From an uncultured Collinsella sp. (GTDB taxonomy: Bacteria > Actinomycetota > Coriobacteriia > Coriobacteriales > Coriobacteriaceae): a DNA stretch of 61,269 bases. Below the pieces are notes generated by a model that did no database searches, was not told where the DNA came from, and saw nothing but the letters and a program-made list of their open reading frames with translations. The DNA lies in assembly GCA_937923795.1 (NCBI GenBank), contig CALDWI010000025.1, positions 1-61,269 of the forward strand, in the 5' to 3' direction. Within the stretch, counting starts at the first letter, position 1; the number at the start of each line of letters is the position of its first letter. Made by a program: the position numbers and the translations under genes. Positions 43,218 to 52,218 of this stretch are shown one piece after another.

Positions 43218-45287
43218 ATGAATGTCCAGATTGAACATCGAATTTGTTGGCGAATAATTGGCTTGATGCTATTTTCCGCCTTGCTCTCAGTTTCAGTTCC
43301 CGCATTTTCTTGCACTGCTTATGCCGTGGAAGAGGGGGCGGATAACGGTGTCGTTGACCGCGACTCGACAGGAGGGTCGGGAGCATTTGTCGATGGCGGT
43401 TGCTCTCAAGATTCCAGTGATTGTGCCGGCAAAACATCGGAAGATTCGAACCAACAGGTTGTCGAAAGCCAAGAACCGTCGAGGACAGAAAAGCTATCTG
43501 GATGGCAATGGAGCGGTTTGTCCTGGTATTACTATCTTGACGGCTGTCGTTTGACCGGAATGCAGAATATTGACGACTCGTTGTACTATTTGGACCCCGC
43601 TCGTGACGGTGCAATGAGCTGCGGCTGGATTTTTACTGACAATAAGTGGTATTACGCGAGTCCATCAGGCGCTTTGGCAAGTGGCTGGCAGTTTATAGGA
43701 GGTCAATGGTACTGGTTTGACTCCCTTAACAGCTGTTCTATGGCTACTGGTCGACGTGTTATTGATGGGCATCCTTATCTTCTTGGAGCCTATGGGCTGA
43801 TTAATGGATGGTGTCTTGATAACGGTTTATGGTATTGGGGTTGCCATGGTGAAGTTTTAACAGGCTGGCTCCAAGCTGACAATAGTTGGTATTGGCTTGA
43901 TCCCGCCAATGATGGCGCCATGTCTAGGGGTATCGTTTCCGTCGGTTCGTCTCGTTACTATTTATCTGATTCCGGCGCAATGGTTGTAGGCTGGGCGTTT
44001 GATGGTACGGACTGGTATTACGCTGACGGTTCCGGCGCACTTGCGTCGGGCTGGCGTTCGGTGAACGGCGCTTGGTATTGGCTTGATGTCGCAAATGACA
44101 ATAGAATGGTTACCGGCTTTTATGTCATCGGATCCAATCGGTATCATTTTTCTTCAACGGGAGCGCTGTCACTCGGCTGGTTTATGAGCGATGGAGACTG
44201 GTATTACGCTGAGCCTTCTCATGCCTCGGGCATTGTAAAGACGGGATGGCTGAAGGACGGTAGTCAATGCTATTATCTCGATCCTGCCGCCGACGGTAGA
44301 ATGCTGCTTGGCCATTTCTCTGTAAATGGGAAAAGCTATTATGCAAAAGCTTCAGGCGCTGTTGCTTGTCGTGAATGGGTAGATGCTCAGGGCTCGTATG
44401 CAGAAGAGCCGTCTAAGGCTTTTGCTGGTTCTGATTGCTCATTGTGTGGAGCATTGCGTAATGGAAAACTGTTTACATCAAACGGCGATGGCGAATTAGC
44501 CGAAGCTCACGGGTTTGTGACGCTTGGGGGCTGCAAGTTCTATGCTGATCCAACCGATGGCTCCCCCTGCGTTGGGTGGAAGAGCGTAAATGGAAAATGG
44601 TATTTCTTTGATGAGACCGCTGGCTATGCACGATCTGGCTGGCTGTACAAGGATAGCTCCTGGTTCTATTTGGACCCATCTACCTACGTTATGAAAACCG
44701 GCTGGCTTTCCGTTAACGGATCTTGGTATTACTTGAATTCGTCTGGTTATATGCAAACAGGGTGGCTTAACCTGGGGGGTACCTGGTATTGGCTTGACGC
44801 TAGTGGCGCCATGGCTACTGGCTGGCGCGTTGTGGACGGATCCTGGAATTACTTCATGGCCAACGGTGCGTGGGTGTCAGACTATATGGATGCTAAAGCT
44901 CAAAGTTATTCAAGCAATACAAATTGGTTGATACTTGTCGATACGTCACGTTGTGTTACGAGCATTTATACTGGGTCATGGAATAATTGGACCTTAAACC
45001 GTCGATATGTATGCTCGACGGGCAAAGCCAGCACACCTACGGTGAAAGGGGAGTACCAAGTCTACGGAAAGGGATACTCCTTTGGGCATGGATATACTTG
45101 CTATTACTACACGCAGTTCTATGGTGATTACCTGTTCCATTCCTCGCCCTACTACGTTAACAGCAACCGCGTGATGGATCCCACGATGGGTGTTCCATCC
45201 TCTGCGGGATGTGTTCGCCTTGAGATTCAGAACGCAAAATGGATTTACGATAATATTCCTTATGGAACAAAAGTTGTTACGTATTAA
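43218..45287 (+). CDS. Choline-binding-type repeat protein with L,D-transpeptidase end
   Basis: A 689-aa secreted protein with a signal peptide (IGLMLFSALLSVSVPAFSC). Wall-binding repeats fill about residues 90-550. The last 120 residues form a YkuD-type L,D-transpeptidase: NWLILVDTSRCVTSIY, then YLFHSSPYY (His) and GVPSSAGCVRLEIQNAKWIY (catalytic C665). Such enzymes make 3-3 cross-links or attach proteins to peptidoglycan. It probably forms an operon with the NlpC/P60 gene before it, pairing a cutting and a linking enzyme. A signal-peptide cysteine (FSCTAYA) could suggest a lipoprotein, but the lipobox is poor. Confidence 0.9.
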   Translation: MNVQIEHRICWRIIGLMLFSALLSVSVPAFSCTAYAVEEGADNGVVDRDSTGGSGAFVDGGCSQDSSDCAGKTSEDSNQQVVESQEPSRTEKLSGWQWSGLSWYYYLDGCRLTGMQNIDDSLYYLDPARDGAMSCGWIFTDNKWYYASPSGALASGWQFIGGQWYWFDSLNSCSMATGRRVIDGHPYLLGAYGLINGWCLDNGLWYWGCHGEVLTGWLQADNSWYWLDPANDGAMSRGIVSVGSSRYYLSDSGAMVVGWAFDGTDWYYADGSGALASGWRSVNGAWYWLDVANDNRMVTGFYVIGSNRYHFSSTGALSLGWFMSDGDWYYAEPSHASGIVKTGWLKDGSQCYYLDPAADGRMLLGHFSVNGKSYYAKASGAVACREWVDAQGSYAEEPSKAFAGSDCSLCGALRNGKLFTSNGDGELAEAHGFVTLGGCKFYADPTDGSPCVGWKSVNGKWYFFDETAGYARSGWLYKDSSWFYLDPSTYVMKTGWLSVNGSWYYLNSSGYMQTGWLNLGGTWYWLDASGAMATGWRVVDGSWNYFMANGAWVSDYMDAKAQSYSSNTNWLILVDTSRCVTSIYTGSWNNWTLNRRYVCSTGKASTPTVKGEYQVYGKGYSFGHGYTCYYYTQFYGDYLFHSSPYYVNSNRVMDPTMGVPSSAGCVRLEIQNAKWIYDNIPYGTKVVTY

Positions 45288-45362
45288 GAGATTTCTGCAT
45301 CAATATCTTCAACGGAAGAATAAGTCGCATGTCTTTTGTAAGAGGGTCAAGTTTCGTACTGG

Positions 45363-45387
45363 TTTGATGAATGGACGATTCATCAAA
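45363..45387. promoter_or_regulatory. Perfect 10-bp dyad before the glycosyltransferase/licD operon
   Basis: TTTGATGAAT (45363-45372) and ATTCATCAAA (45378-45387) flank GGACG. Spacing (5 nt) and inner half-site (TGAAY...RTTCA) match the dyad at 40884. No T-run follows, so an operator is more likely than a terminator. The 150-bp gap also contains a 44-codon frame from 45265 that I do not call. Confidence 0.55.
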
Positions 45388-45437
45388 GATATCTACTAAG
45401 TGGATTAATTAGTCTGGGCATTGGAGTAATTCAAGAG

Positions 45438-46523
45438 ATGAAAAAAACCTGTTTTGTTCTTAGTGGTAATGCGTATCTATGTCCTTATTTGTTCAACTTT
45501 TATGTCGATAATACTCCCGGGGAAAAATACCTTGTCTACTGGAATAGGGATGGCGTGGAAGAGACGCTAGGGTCGATTAAGGGCATTGAATATGCTAAGC
45601 CCTGCCCAGATACTGGTTTATTACGCAGGCTTTACAGTTATTTTGCCTATATGTTGTTTGTAAATAAACAGCTATTAAATAGTGATTTTGATCACATAGT
45701 TTTACTTAATACTATTGCTGGTTATTTTGCGTTTCCTGCACTGCTTATTAAGTATCGCAAACGCTATGTAATGGATGTTCGAGATTACGGAGGAGAGTTT
45801 AATCCGATTCTGGGCCTCATGTCTCGCGCTATAGTGTCCTTTGCTGGAATCGTGGTGCTTTCATCACGTTTTTATGCCGCTTTTCTCGCCCCTTCTGAAT
45901 ACAGTTATGTCCACAATCTACAGCGACCGTCATTCTCTGATCTTGATGCTAGTTCATGTGTGAATAGTTTAAATGGCAATCCTTCTTTACCGATCGTGAT
46001 TGCATTCATTGGTAGTGTTGGCCAGTATATTGAGCAACATGTTAAGTTGATTAATATGTTTAAAAATGATTCACGTTTCCGTTTGATGTTTGCAGGAGCT
46101 GGATCTGAAAAGCTAAAGGATTATTGTAGAAATAATCACGTAGAAAACGTCCAACTGTTAGGGAGGTTTGCACCTGAAAAAATGTACTCTTTATATACAG
46201 GAGTCAACATAATCCACAATCTGTACGGCAATGGGGATCCATTTCTCGATTACGCTATTTCTAACAAAATGTATATAGCTGCCCAGCTTCATATGCCAAT
46301 TCTTGTTTGCCCGAATACCGCAATGGAAACAATGGCAAGTGATTATGGTATTGGTTTTACACTTGATTTAGATAATACAAATGTTAATTGGCCCGATTTA
46401 TTGTTCGAATACTATACCGGTCTAGATTCGAATAGCTTTATTAAGGGTTGCGAGAAATTGTTAACCGATGCATATGATGACAATCAGAACTATTCGGATA
46501 GATATACTTCGTTCATTTCTTAA
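45438..46523 (+). CDS. GT-B fold glycosyltransferase (family 4-like)
   Basis: A 361-aa protein. The N-terminal half lacks a signal and has KRYVMDVRDYGGEFNPI and VVLSSRFYAAFL, as in the acceptor domain of GT4-like enzymes. The C-terminal half has IVIAFIGSVGQYIEQ, LMFAGAGSEK, VQLLGRFAPEKMYSLY and a degenerate donor-site region around GNGDPFLDYAISNKMY. It probably uses a nucleotide sugar; the usual ExxxxxxxE donor motif is not clear. AT-rich codons contrast with rfbA/rfbB. It is the first gene of a run ending with wecB. Confidence 0.75.
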   Translation: MKKTCFVLSGNAYLCPYLFNFYVDNTPGEKYLVYWNRDGVEETLGSIKGIEYAKPCPDTGLLRRLYSYFAYMLFVNKQLLNSDFDHIVLLNTIAGYFAFPALLIKYRKRYVMDVRDYGGEFNPILGLMSRAIVSFAGIVVLSSRFYAAFLAPSEYSYVHNLQRPSFSDLDASSCVNSLNGNPSLPIVIAFIGSVGQYIEQHVKLINMFKNDSRFRLMFAGAGSEKLKDYCRNNHVENVQLLGRFAPEKMYSLYTGVNIIHNLYGNGDPFLDYAISNKMYIAAQLHMPILVCPNTAMETMASDYGIGFTLDLDNTNVNWPDLLFEYYTGLDSNSFIKGCEKLLTDAYDDNQNYSDRYTSFIS

Positions 46524-46537
46524 GGCTTGGTTTTTTA

Positions 46538-47362
46538 ATGACGAATGAAATTCTTTCTTTTGATGCGGTGAAACACGAAGAACTGAAAATCTTGGTGGAA
46601 TTTCACGATTTTTGTGAGAAATATAATTTGTGCTATTCGCTGTCGTATGGAACTCTAATCGGTGCCGTGCGTCATAAGGGTTTTATCCCCTGGGATGATG
46701 ATATAGATGTTGTCATGCCGCGGAAGGATTACGATAAATTTCTTGGCCTTGTTCAAAGCGGTAGGTTCTCTCCGTGGCTTCGCGTTCAGGCTACAGAGAT
46801 TGATGGGTATTTACCTTCATTCGCAAAAGTAATTAATCCTATGATCTCCGTTCGGACAGAGAGGGATCGCCCTTCAGTTCCAGAATGGCTTTGGATAGAT
46901 GTGTTCCCAATTGACGGTATATCCGATTCAAATCTAAAGGCCACTATTATGTTTTATGAAGTGAAATTGCTTGATTTGATTTGTATTGTATCAAGGCTCA
47001 ACTTCCATTATCCACATCCGATTAGCATGAAAATTCTCATGGCTATTTTTTATCCCATTTCTCTAGTGCTGCCTATAGAGAAATGGGCTTCCGAGCGGTT
47101 ACATAAACTTTCAAGAAAATATGTTATTGGCGAAACAAAGAGAGCGGGACAAATCGGATGGGGGTTTGGTCTCAGGGAGGCATTTCCAAATAGTTATTTT
47201 ACGGATGTAATGGATGCAGAATTTGAGGGCCATCAATTTAAAATCCCAACTCATTATGATGAGATGCTTACTCAACTTTATGGCGACTATATGATCATTC
47301 CTCCTGCTGATAAACAGGTGTCTCATCAATTAACTGCATCAGTTAATTCAAGAACGGAGTAA
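46538..47362 (+). CDS. licD: LicD-type phosphocholine transferase
   Basis: A 274-aa cytosolic protein of the LicD family, which moves phosphocholine from CDP-choline to a sugar of a teichoic acid or lipid-linked glycan. The core motif is complete: YGTLIGAVRHKGFIPWDDDI, then DVVMPRKDYDKF (metal-binding DDD at 53-55). WIDVFPIDGI and the late GWGFGLREAFP/YDEMLTQLYGDY are also typical. LicD-fold proteins can transfer other phosphosugars or ribitol-phosphate, but licA/licB/licC homologues 6-8 kb away support choline. It lies 14 nt after the glycosyltransferase gene, and its stop abuts the flippase start. Confidence 0.9.
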   Translation: MTNEILSFDAVKHEELKILVEFHDFCEKYNLCYSLSYGTLIGAVRHKGFIPWDDDIDVVMPRKDYDKFLGLVQSGRFSPWLRVQATEIDGYLPSFAKVINPMISVRTERDRPSVPEWLWIDVFPIDGISDSNLKATIMFYEVKLLDLICIVSRLNFHYPHPISMKILMAIFYPISLVLPIEKWASERLHKLSRKYVIGETKRAGQIGWGFGLREAFPNSYFTDVMDAEFEGHQFKIPTHYDEMLTQLYGDYMIIPPADKQVSHQLTASVNSRTE

Positions 47363-48610
47363 TTGTTGGGTTCCGATAAAGTTCTTTCGATAAAGTCTAA
47401 TATTTTATGGAGTTCTATTGGCTCGATTATCGGTTTATCTTGCCAATGGTTAATAAGTGTGCTGGTGGTTCGCCTATCCTTTGGTTTTTCTGATGCTGGC
47501 TTATACTCGCTTTCGATGTCTGTCTATGGCATTTTTTTCCCAATTGCTCAATATAGGATGTATACATATCAAGTTTCAGATGTTAATGGGGAAAACACGG
47601 TAGGGGAGTATCTTTCCTTTAGATTACTAACCATACTTTTATCACTTGTTTTGACTTTTGCTTATTCGCTATTTACTTGTCGCCCTGTTTCCGTTTTCTG
47701 CATTTTTCTCTACGGCTTATATAAAAGCGCCAACCAATTGATAGATGTCCTTCATGCTGCTGATCAGCAGTTTTCCCGGATGGATTATGTTGGAGTCTCA
47801 CTTGCGCTTCAGGGAGCCTTGTCTCTAGTTTTTTTCTGTGTTGCTTTATCTTGCTTTCGTTCGGTGCCGCTAGCTATATTTGCAATGTTTATTGCGGTCG
47901 TATTAGTTGGATGGTTTTACGATTTGCCACGAACTTCCGCGCTAACAAGCATTGTTGTTGGAATTAGCCGAAATAAGGCAAAGCGATTATTGATAACATG
48001 CTTGCCGGCTGTGGTTGCTGGCATAGCGGTTTCCGCGTCATCGTCAATTCCACGCCAATATTTATCTTCTGCATTGGGGGATTCTGCTCTTGGGGTCTAC
48101 TCATCTATTGCGGCTCCTATTGCTATCATTCAAATGGGTGTTTCATATTTGTATAACCCCCTGCTCGGTTATTTCTCGAAAAGTTATTCAGATAAAGACA
48201 GGCGTTCTTTCTTTCGCCTATGCTTTGCCTGCTTACTTGGTGCGTTAATCATCGCCGTTGTGTTCGGTATTGGTTTTGAGGTGTTTGGAAATAGCTTATT
48301 TTCATTTGTATTTGGTGATGAAATACTACCTTTCATGTATTTAGTTCCACCTATGATAGCTTCTGCTGTTTTGACTGGACTGATGTGGCTTGTCAATGAT
48401 TTGTTGATTTCATTTAGGTATTTTTCGCATACCCTTGTTGCTGGCGTGTTGATGTTTATTGTTTCACTTAGTTCAATGAAGTATTCCGTAGAAGTATTCA
48501 ATTTAAATGGTGTTACAGTGTGTAGCTTAATATCTTGTCTTTTTGGACTTGTATATATGGTTGTCGTATTGTCTATCTTGTTGAGACGTCATTTTAATAA
48601 TCTCGTTTAA
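47363..48610 (+). CDS. Wzx-like polysaccharide flippase
   Basis: A 415-aa integral membrane protein with about 12 hydrophobic segments, fitting the MATE/Wzx (PST) superfamily. Features are ILWSSIGSIIGLSCQWLISV near the N-terminus, RQYLSSALGDSALGVYSSIA in the middle, and a two-bundle layout. It would flip a lipid-linked repeat unit, probably the one modified by LicD, across the membrane. It starts with TTG at 47363, directly after the licD stop and four bases after GGAG. A second TTG is adjacent. Confidence 0.85.
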   Translation: MLGSDKVLSIKSNILWSSIGSIIGLSCQWLISVLVVRLSFGFSDAGLYSLSMSVYGIFFPIAQYRMYTYQVSDVNGENTVGEYLSFRLLTILLSLVLTFAYSLFTCRPVSVFCIFLYGLYKSANQLIDVLHAADQQFSRMDYVGVSLALQGALSLVFFCVALSCFRSVPLAIFAMFIAVVLVGWFYDLPRTSALTSIVVGISRNKAKRLLITCLPAVVAGIAVSASSSIPRQYLSSALGDSALGVYSSIAAPIAIIQMGVSYLYNPLLGYFSKSYSDKDRRSFFRLCFACLLGALIIAVVFGIGFEVFGNSLFSFVFGDEILPFMYLVPPMIASAVLTGLMWLVNDLLISFRYFSHTLVAGVLMFIVSLSSMKYSVEVFNLNGVTVCSLISCLFGLVYMVVVLSILLRRHFNNLV

Positions 48611-48739
48611 TTGCATCATCTGATTTCAGGGCGAATTGCTCTCTCCCTGACTTCTCCCTCTGTATTATTTAAATGATTATTATTTGTTCGTAATGACTAT
48701 ATGTATTTCAATGGTTTTTTTAAGGGGCTGGTTCTTGAA

Positions 48740-49846
48740 ATGAAAAAGGTAATGCTAGTTTTCGGAACTCGTCCGGAAGCAATTAAGATGTGCCCACTTG
48801 TGAATGTGCTCAAAACTCATCCGGATGATTTCAGTACCGTTGTTGTCGTGACTGGTCAACATCGGGAGATGCTTGAGCAGGTTTTGCATGTCTTTAATGT
48901 GGAACCCGATATTGACCTAGCAGTCATGAAGCCTGGTCAGACTCTTTTCGATGTTACGTGTAACATTCTTCTTAAAATCAAGAAGGTTCTTGAGGGGGAA
49001 AGACCGGATGTCGTGCTTGTCCATGGAGATACCACGACAAGCTTTGCTGCAGCCTTAGCTTGTTTTTATCTGCAAATTCCGGTCGGTCATGTTGAGGCTG
49101 GTTTACGCACACATGATATTGGCAGTCCTTGGCCAGAGGAGTTTAACCGCCAAGCAGTTGACATCGTGAGTCAATATTATTTCGCACCAACCGAGGTGAG
49201 CAGACAAAACCTTCTCGATGAGGGAAAAAGACCCGATAAGATTTGGGTTACAGGTAACACGGGAATTGATGCACTTCATACTACTGTGGATCCGGAGTAT
49301 TCACATCATGAGCTTGACTGGGCAAAGGGTTCTCGTTTGATTCTTATCACCGCACATCGCCGCGAAAACCTTGGTGAACCTATGCATCGCATGTTCCGTG
49401 CTATTCGTCGCGTAATGGAAGATTATCCCGATACCAAAGCTATATACCCTATTCATATGAATCCTCTTGTTCGCAAGGCTGCCCATGAAGAGCTAGATGG
49501 ATTTGATCGACTGCATATTATTGACCCCCTTGAAGTATTTGATTTTCATAACTTTATGGCTAAAAGCTATCTGATACTTACTGACTCAGGCGGTATTCAA
49601 GAAGAAGCGCCAAGCCTTGGCAAGCCTGTTCTTGTCATGCGTGACACTACTGAGCGTCCTGAGGGCGTTAAGGCGGGGACTTTGAAACTTGTTGGCACAG
49701 AGGAAGATGTAATTTACAACGAGTTTAGCAGGTTGCTCTCGGATGTCTCAGAGTATGAAGCGATGAGTCACGCTTCCAATCCTTATGGTGATGGCCATGC
49801 AAGCGAAAGAATCGCTTCGGTTCTTTCTGACGGTCATTTACGATGA
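48740..49846 (+). CDS. wecB: UDP-N-acetylglucosamine 2-epimerase (non-hydrolysing)
   Basis: A 368-aa enzyme making UDP-ManNAc from UDP-GlcNAc. The signatures are complete: VFGTRPEAIKMCP at the N-terminus, VHGDTTTSFAAALA, VGHVEAGLRTHD, FNRQAVD, ITAHRRENLG and LTDSGGIQEEAPSLGKP. The ATG at 48740 is preferred over one at 48701 because the conserved sequence begins there. The product would feed a ManNAc-containing glycan. No WecC-like dehydrogenase is next to it in the window. Confidence 0.95.
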   Translation: MKKVMLVFGTRPEAIKMCPLVNVLKTHPDDFSTVVVVTGQHREMLEQVLHVFNVEPDIDLAVMKPGQTLFDVTCNILLKIKKVLEGERPDVVLVHGDTTTSFAAALACFYLQIPVGHVEAGLRTHDIGSPWPEEFNRQAVDIVSQYYFAPTEVSRQNLLDEGKRPDKIWVTGNTGIDALHTTVDPEYSHHELDWAKGSRLILITAHRRENLGEPMHRMFRAIRRVMEDYPDTKAIYPIHMNPLVRKAAHEELDGFDRLHIIDPLEVFDFHNFMAKSYLILTDSGGIQEEAPSLGKPVLVMRDTTERPEGVKAGTLKLVGTEEDVIYNEFSRLLSDVSEYEAMSHASNPYGDGHASERIASVLSDGHLR

Positions 49847-50146
49847 GCCGTGCTAGTAGAAACTTAGCTATATTTGATTAAGCAACTCATCTGTCTAGTT
49901 CTTTTCTATAAGATTCGTGGCATTTGCAAGAGGGTAGATGCAGGACACTTTGCGGCTATCACAGTGGTCACTACGCCGACCACAGATTGTCGATGGTGTT
50001 AACAGCTATAGTGTTTATATGTTCTAGGGCTGTTGTGGATACTGTGTTGCCTATCATGCTAGCTCCTTGCATAACATGTTGTTCGTCTTGTTGGTGCTAC
50101 TTTTACTTTTAGCTAAGGATAACGGGCTATCATTGAAAGGTTGTTC
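49847..50146. other. 300-bp gap without a recognisable gene
   Basis: AT-rich sequence between wecB and the next glycosyltransferase. A 62-codon frame (49924-50112) has no family resemblance and an unnatural Cys-rich composition. No clear terminator is seen. The end holds GAAAGG, the ribosome-binding site for the gene at 50147. It may be the remains of a lost gene. Confidence 0.4.
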
Positions 50147-50851
50147 ATGAGCAATCATTATAGGGTGCTAGTTATTGTGCCTGCTTATAATGAAGCTGAA
50201 TCAATTTGTGCGACAGTTAAAGCCGTGATTGATTCAGGATATGATTATGTCGTGGTCAATGATGGTTCAACTGATAACACGCTTGAGATTTGTCATGCTA
50301 ACCATCTCAATGTACTTGATCTACCGCAGAATCTTGGCATTGGAGGGGCTGTACAAGCCGGTCATAAGTACGCTAAAAAATATGGATATAACATCGACGT
50401 TCAGGTGGATGGCGATGGGCAGCATGATCCTTGTTTTATTTCCAGTATGGTTGAGCAGATTGAAGCTGGCTGTGACTTGGTTATCGGGTCTAGGTTTCTC
50501 GAGCGAACTGGGGGGTTTCAGTCTACGTTTTTACGCCGAGTGGGTATTTCATGGCTTACTAGGGTGATTAAAATGTGTACTGGTAAGTACATAGCTGATC
50601 CGACATCTGGATTTAGGGCCTGCGGACCGAAGGCTATTGACTATTTCTGTAAGAACTATCCAGTTGATTACCCTGAACCCGATTCTATTGTCTCAGTGCT
50701 TGCTCGCGGTCTGTCTGTATCTGAGGTTCCCGTTGTCATGAAAGAGAGACAAGGGGGCTCATCATCCATTTCGGGCTTTTCGAGTGCCTATTACATGGTC
50801 AAAGTTACCCTTGCAATTATTATTTCCGCATGTTCAAAAACGAGGTGTTAA
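50147..50851 (+). CDS. Dolichol-phosphate-mannose-synthase-like glycosyltransferase
   Basis: A 234-aa GT2 enzyme of the DPM1-like type. Motifs are VLVIVPAYNEAESICATVKA, VVVNDGSTDNT, LGIGGAVQAGHKYA and the donor site VQVDGDGQHDP. It likely transfers a sugar to a polyprenyl phosphate. The next gene, two bases on, is the small membrane partner (DUF2304) commonly paired with such enzymes. The ATG at 50147 is six bases after GAAAGG. Confidence 0.92.
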   Translation: MSNHYRVLVIVPAYNEAESICATVKAVIDSGYDYVVVNDGSTDNTLEICHANHLNVLDLPQNLGIGGAVQAGHKYAKKYGYNIDVQVDGDGQHDPCFISSMVEQIEAGCDLVIGSRFLERTGGFQSTFLRRVGISWLTRVIKMCTGKYIADPTSGFRACGPKAIDYFCKNYPVDYPEPDSIVSVLARGLSVSEVPVVMKERQGGSSSISGFSSAYYMVKVTLAIIISACSKTRC

Positions 50852-50852
50852 A

Positions 50853-51206
50853 GTGCCGGTAACCCTTCGCGTTTCTGTAGCAGCGGCCTGTATTTTACTC
50901 GCTGCATACGTAGTTAAGCTTATTGTGAGTGGCAGGCTCCAACTTAAGTATTCTCTATTGTGGCTGGCGTTGGTCCTAGTCCTAGTCCTGTCTGCTCTAT
51001 TTCCGCAGCCCCTGTGTTATTTATCGTCGGCGATGGGGTTTGCCACGCCTTCCAATTTTATATTTGTTCTGGGGTTTGTCTTTGGAATCTTAATCATGCT
51101 TTCACTTAGTTTAATTGCCAGCAAACAGGCCGATGCGATTAAGAACTTAACTCAACGAGTTGCATTGCTTGAAAAAGATATCGAGAGCATTCTGAGGGAT
51201 AAGTAG
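50853..51206 (+). CDS. DUF2304 small membrane protein
   Basis: A 117-aa protein with three hydrophobic segments (VTLRVSVAAACILLAAYVV, YSLLWLALVLVLVLSAL, FIFVLGFVFGILIMLSLSL) and a short coiled-coil tail (KQADAIKNLTQRVALLEKDI). This is the layout of DUF2304 proteins, usually adjacent to a DPM1-like glycosyltransferase, whose role is probably to place that enzyme or its lipid product at the membrane. The GTG at 50853 follows GAGGTG. Confidence 0.85.
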   Translation: MPVTLRVSVAAACILLAAYVVKLIVSGRLQLKYSLLWLALVLVLVLSALFPQPLCYLSSAMGFATPSNFIFVLGFVFGILIMLSLSLIASKQADAIKNLTQRVALLEKDIESILRDK

Positions 51207-51210
51207 TTCT

Positions 51211-52005
51211 ATGTTTACGTGTAATGATCATACATTCGTAGTTTGCGCCTATGGCGAATCACCGTATTTGAGCGACTGTATATCGTCTTTAATGAACCAG
51301 CAACAACCCAGTAGGATCCTTATCTCTACTTCTACTCCGAATAAGCATATTGAGCAGGTTGCTTCTAGCTATAACTTGCCTGTATTTATTAACAATGGGA
51401 TGCCAGGGATTGGTCATGACTGGAATTGCGCAATTTCCCATGCTCAAACTCCATTGGTCACCATTGCTCATCAAGATGATCTGTATTCCCCTAATTATTC
51501 AATTGAAATGCTTCGCTCTGTTAACGCCTCCAATCATCCCCTGATCTTCTTTTCTAATTATGGGGAGATTCGTAATGGGGAATATGTCGATGACATCTCG
51601 ATTCTTAAAGTGAAAAGAATAATACTAAGAAAATTCGCTCGAGTTGGTAATTCATCTATAGTCAGAGACAAGCGTCGGGCTTTGCGGTTTGGATCTGCGA
51701 TTTGCTGCCCTTCGGTCACGTATGTTATGTCTAATCTCGAGACACCTTTGTTTTCGAGTGAGATGAAGTGTGACTTGGACTGGGAAGCGTGGGAGAGATT
51801 CTCGCGACTTGAAGGTTCTTTTGTTTATTCTCCCGAGATTCTCATGCGTCATCGAATTCACGAAGAATCTGAGACGACCTCCTTGATCCAAAATAATACA
51901 CGGAGCTCCGAAGACCTTGCTATGCTTGAGAAATTTTGGCCTAAAAAGGTTGCGAAAGTAATTCATCGACTATATTCAGTCAGCATGAATAGCAACACTC
52001 TTTAA
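51211..52005 (+). CDS. Family 2 glycosyltransferase
   Basis: A 264-aa GT-A enzyme: FVVCAYGESPYLSDCISSLM, ISTSTPN, GIGHDWNCAISHA and VTIAHQDDLYSPNY (donor-site DD). The shorter length and the loop HRIHEESET are typical of GT2 enzymes acting on capsule-like glycans. It starts 5 nt after the DUF2304 gene and belongs to the same run. Confidence 0.87.
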   Translation: MFTCNDHTFVVCAYGESPYLSDCISSLMNQQQPSRILISTSTPNKHIEQVASSYNLPVFINNGMPGIGHDWNCAISHAQTPLVTIAHQDDLYSPNYSIEMLRSVNASNHPLIFFSNYGEIRNGEYVDDISILKVKRIILRKFARVGNSSIVRDKRRALRFGSAICCPSVTYVMSNLETPLFSSEMKCDLDWEAWERFSRLEGSFVYSPEILMRHRIHEESETTSLIQNNTRSSEDLAMLEKFWPKKVAKVIHRLYSVSMNSNTL

Positions 52006-52218
52006 CGTCTCTGTGTTGAACGTTTCCTCTGAGTCAGTTGGCGAGCGCTTCGTGTATGACTGAATTCGGATATTAGCCTCCGAAGTCGGATGCTACGGCA
52101 CTGTTCATGCGTTAATATCATCGACGCAAGCTCTGAGAAAATAATTAGCTTGTTGATATACTTGCTGCCACTATATTTAGTTGCGCTTATGTGAGTTTTG
52201 AAATTTAAGGATTCCAGC

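Noticed and set aside
45265..45399. 44-codon basic ORF overlapping the end of the L,D-transpeptidase gene
   Set aside because: No ribosome-binding site, and the perfect dyad lies within it; kept only as a possible gene remnant.
49924..50112. 62-codon ORF in the gap after wecB
   Set aside because: Unnatural Cys-rich composition and no start signal.
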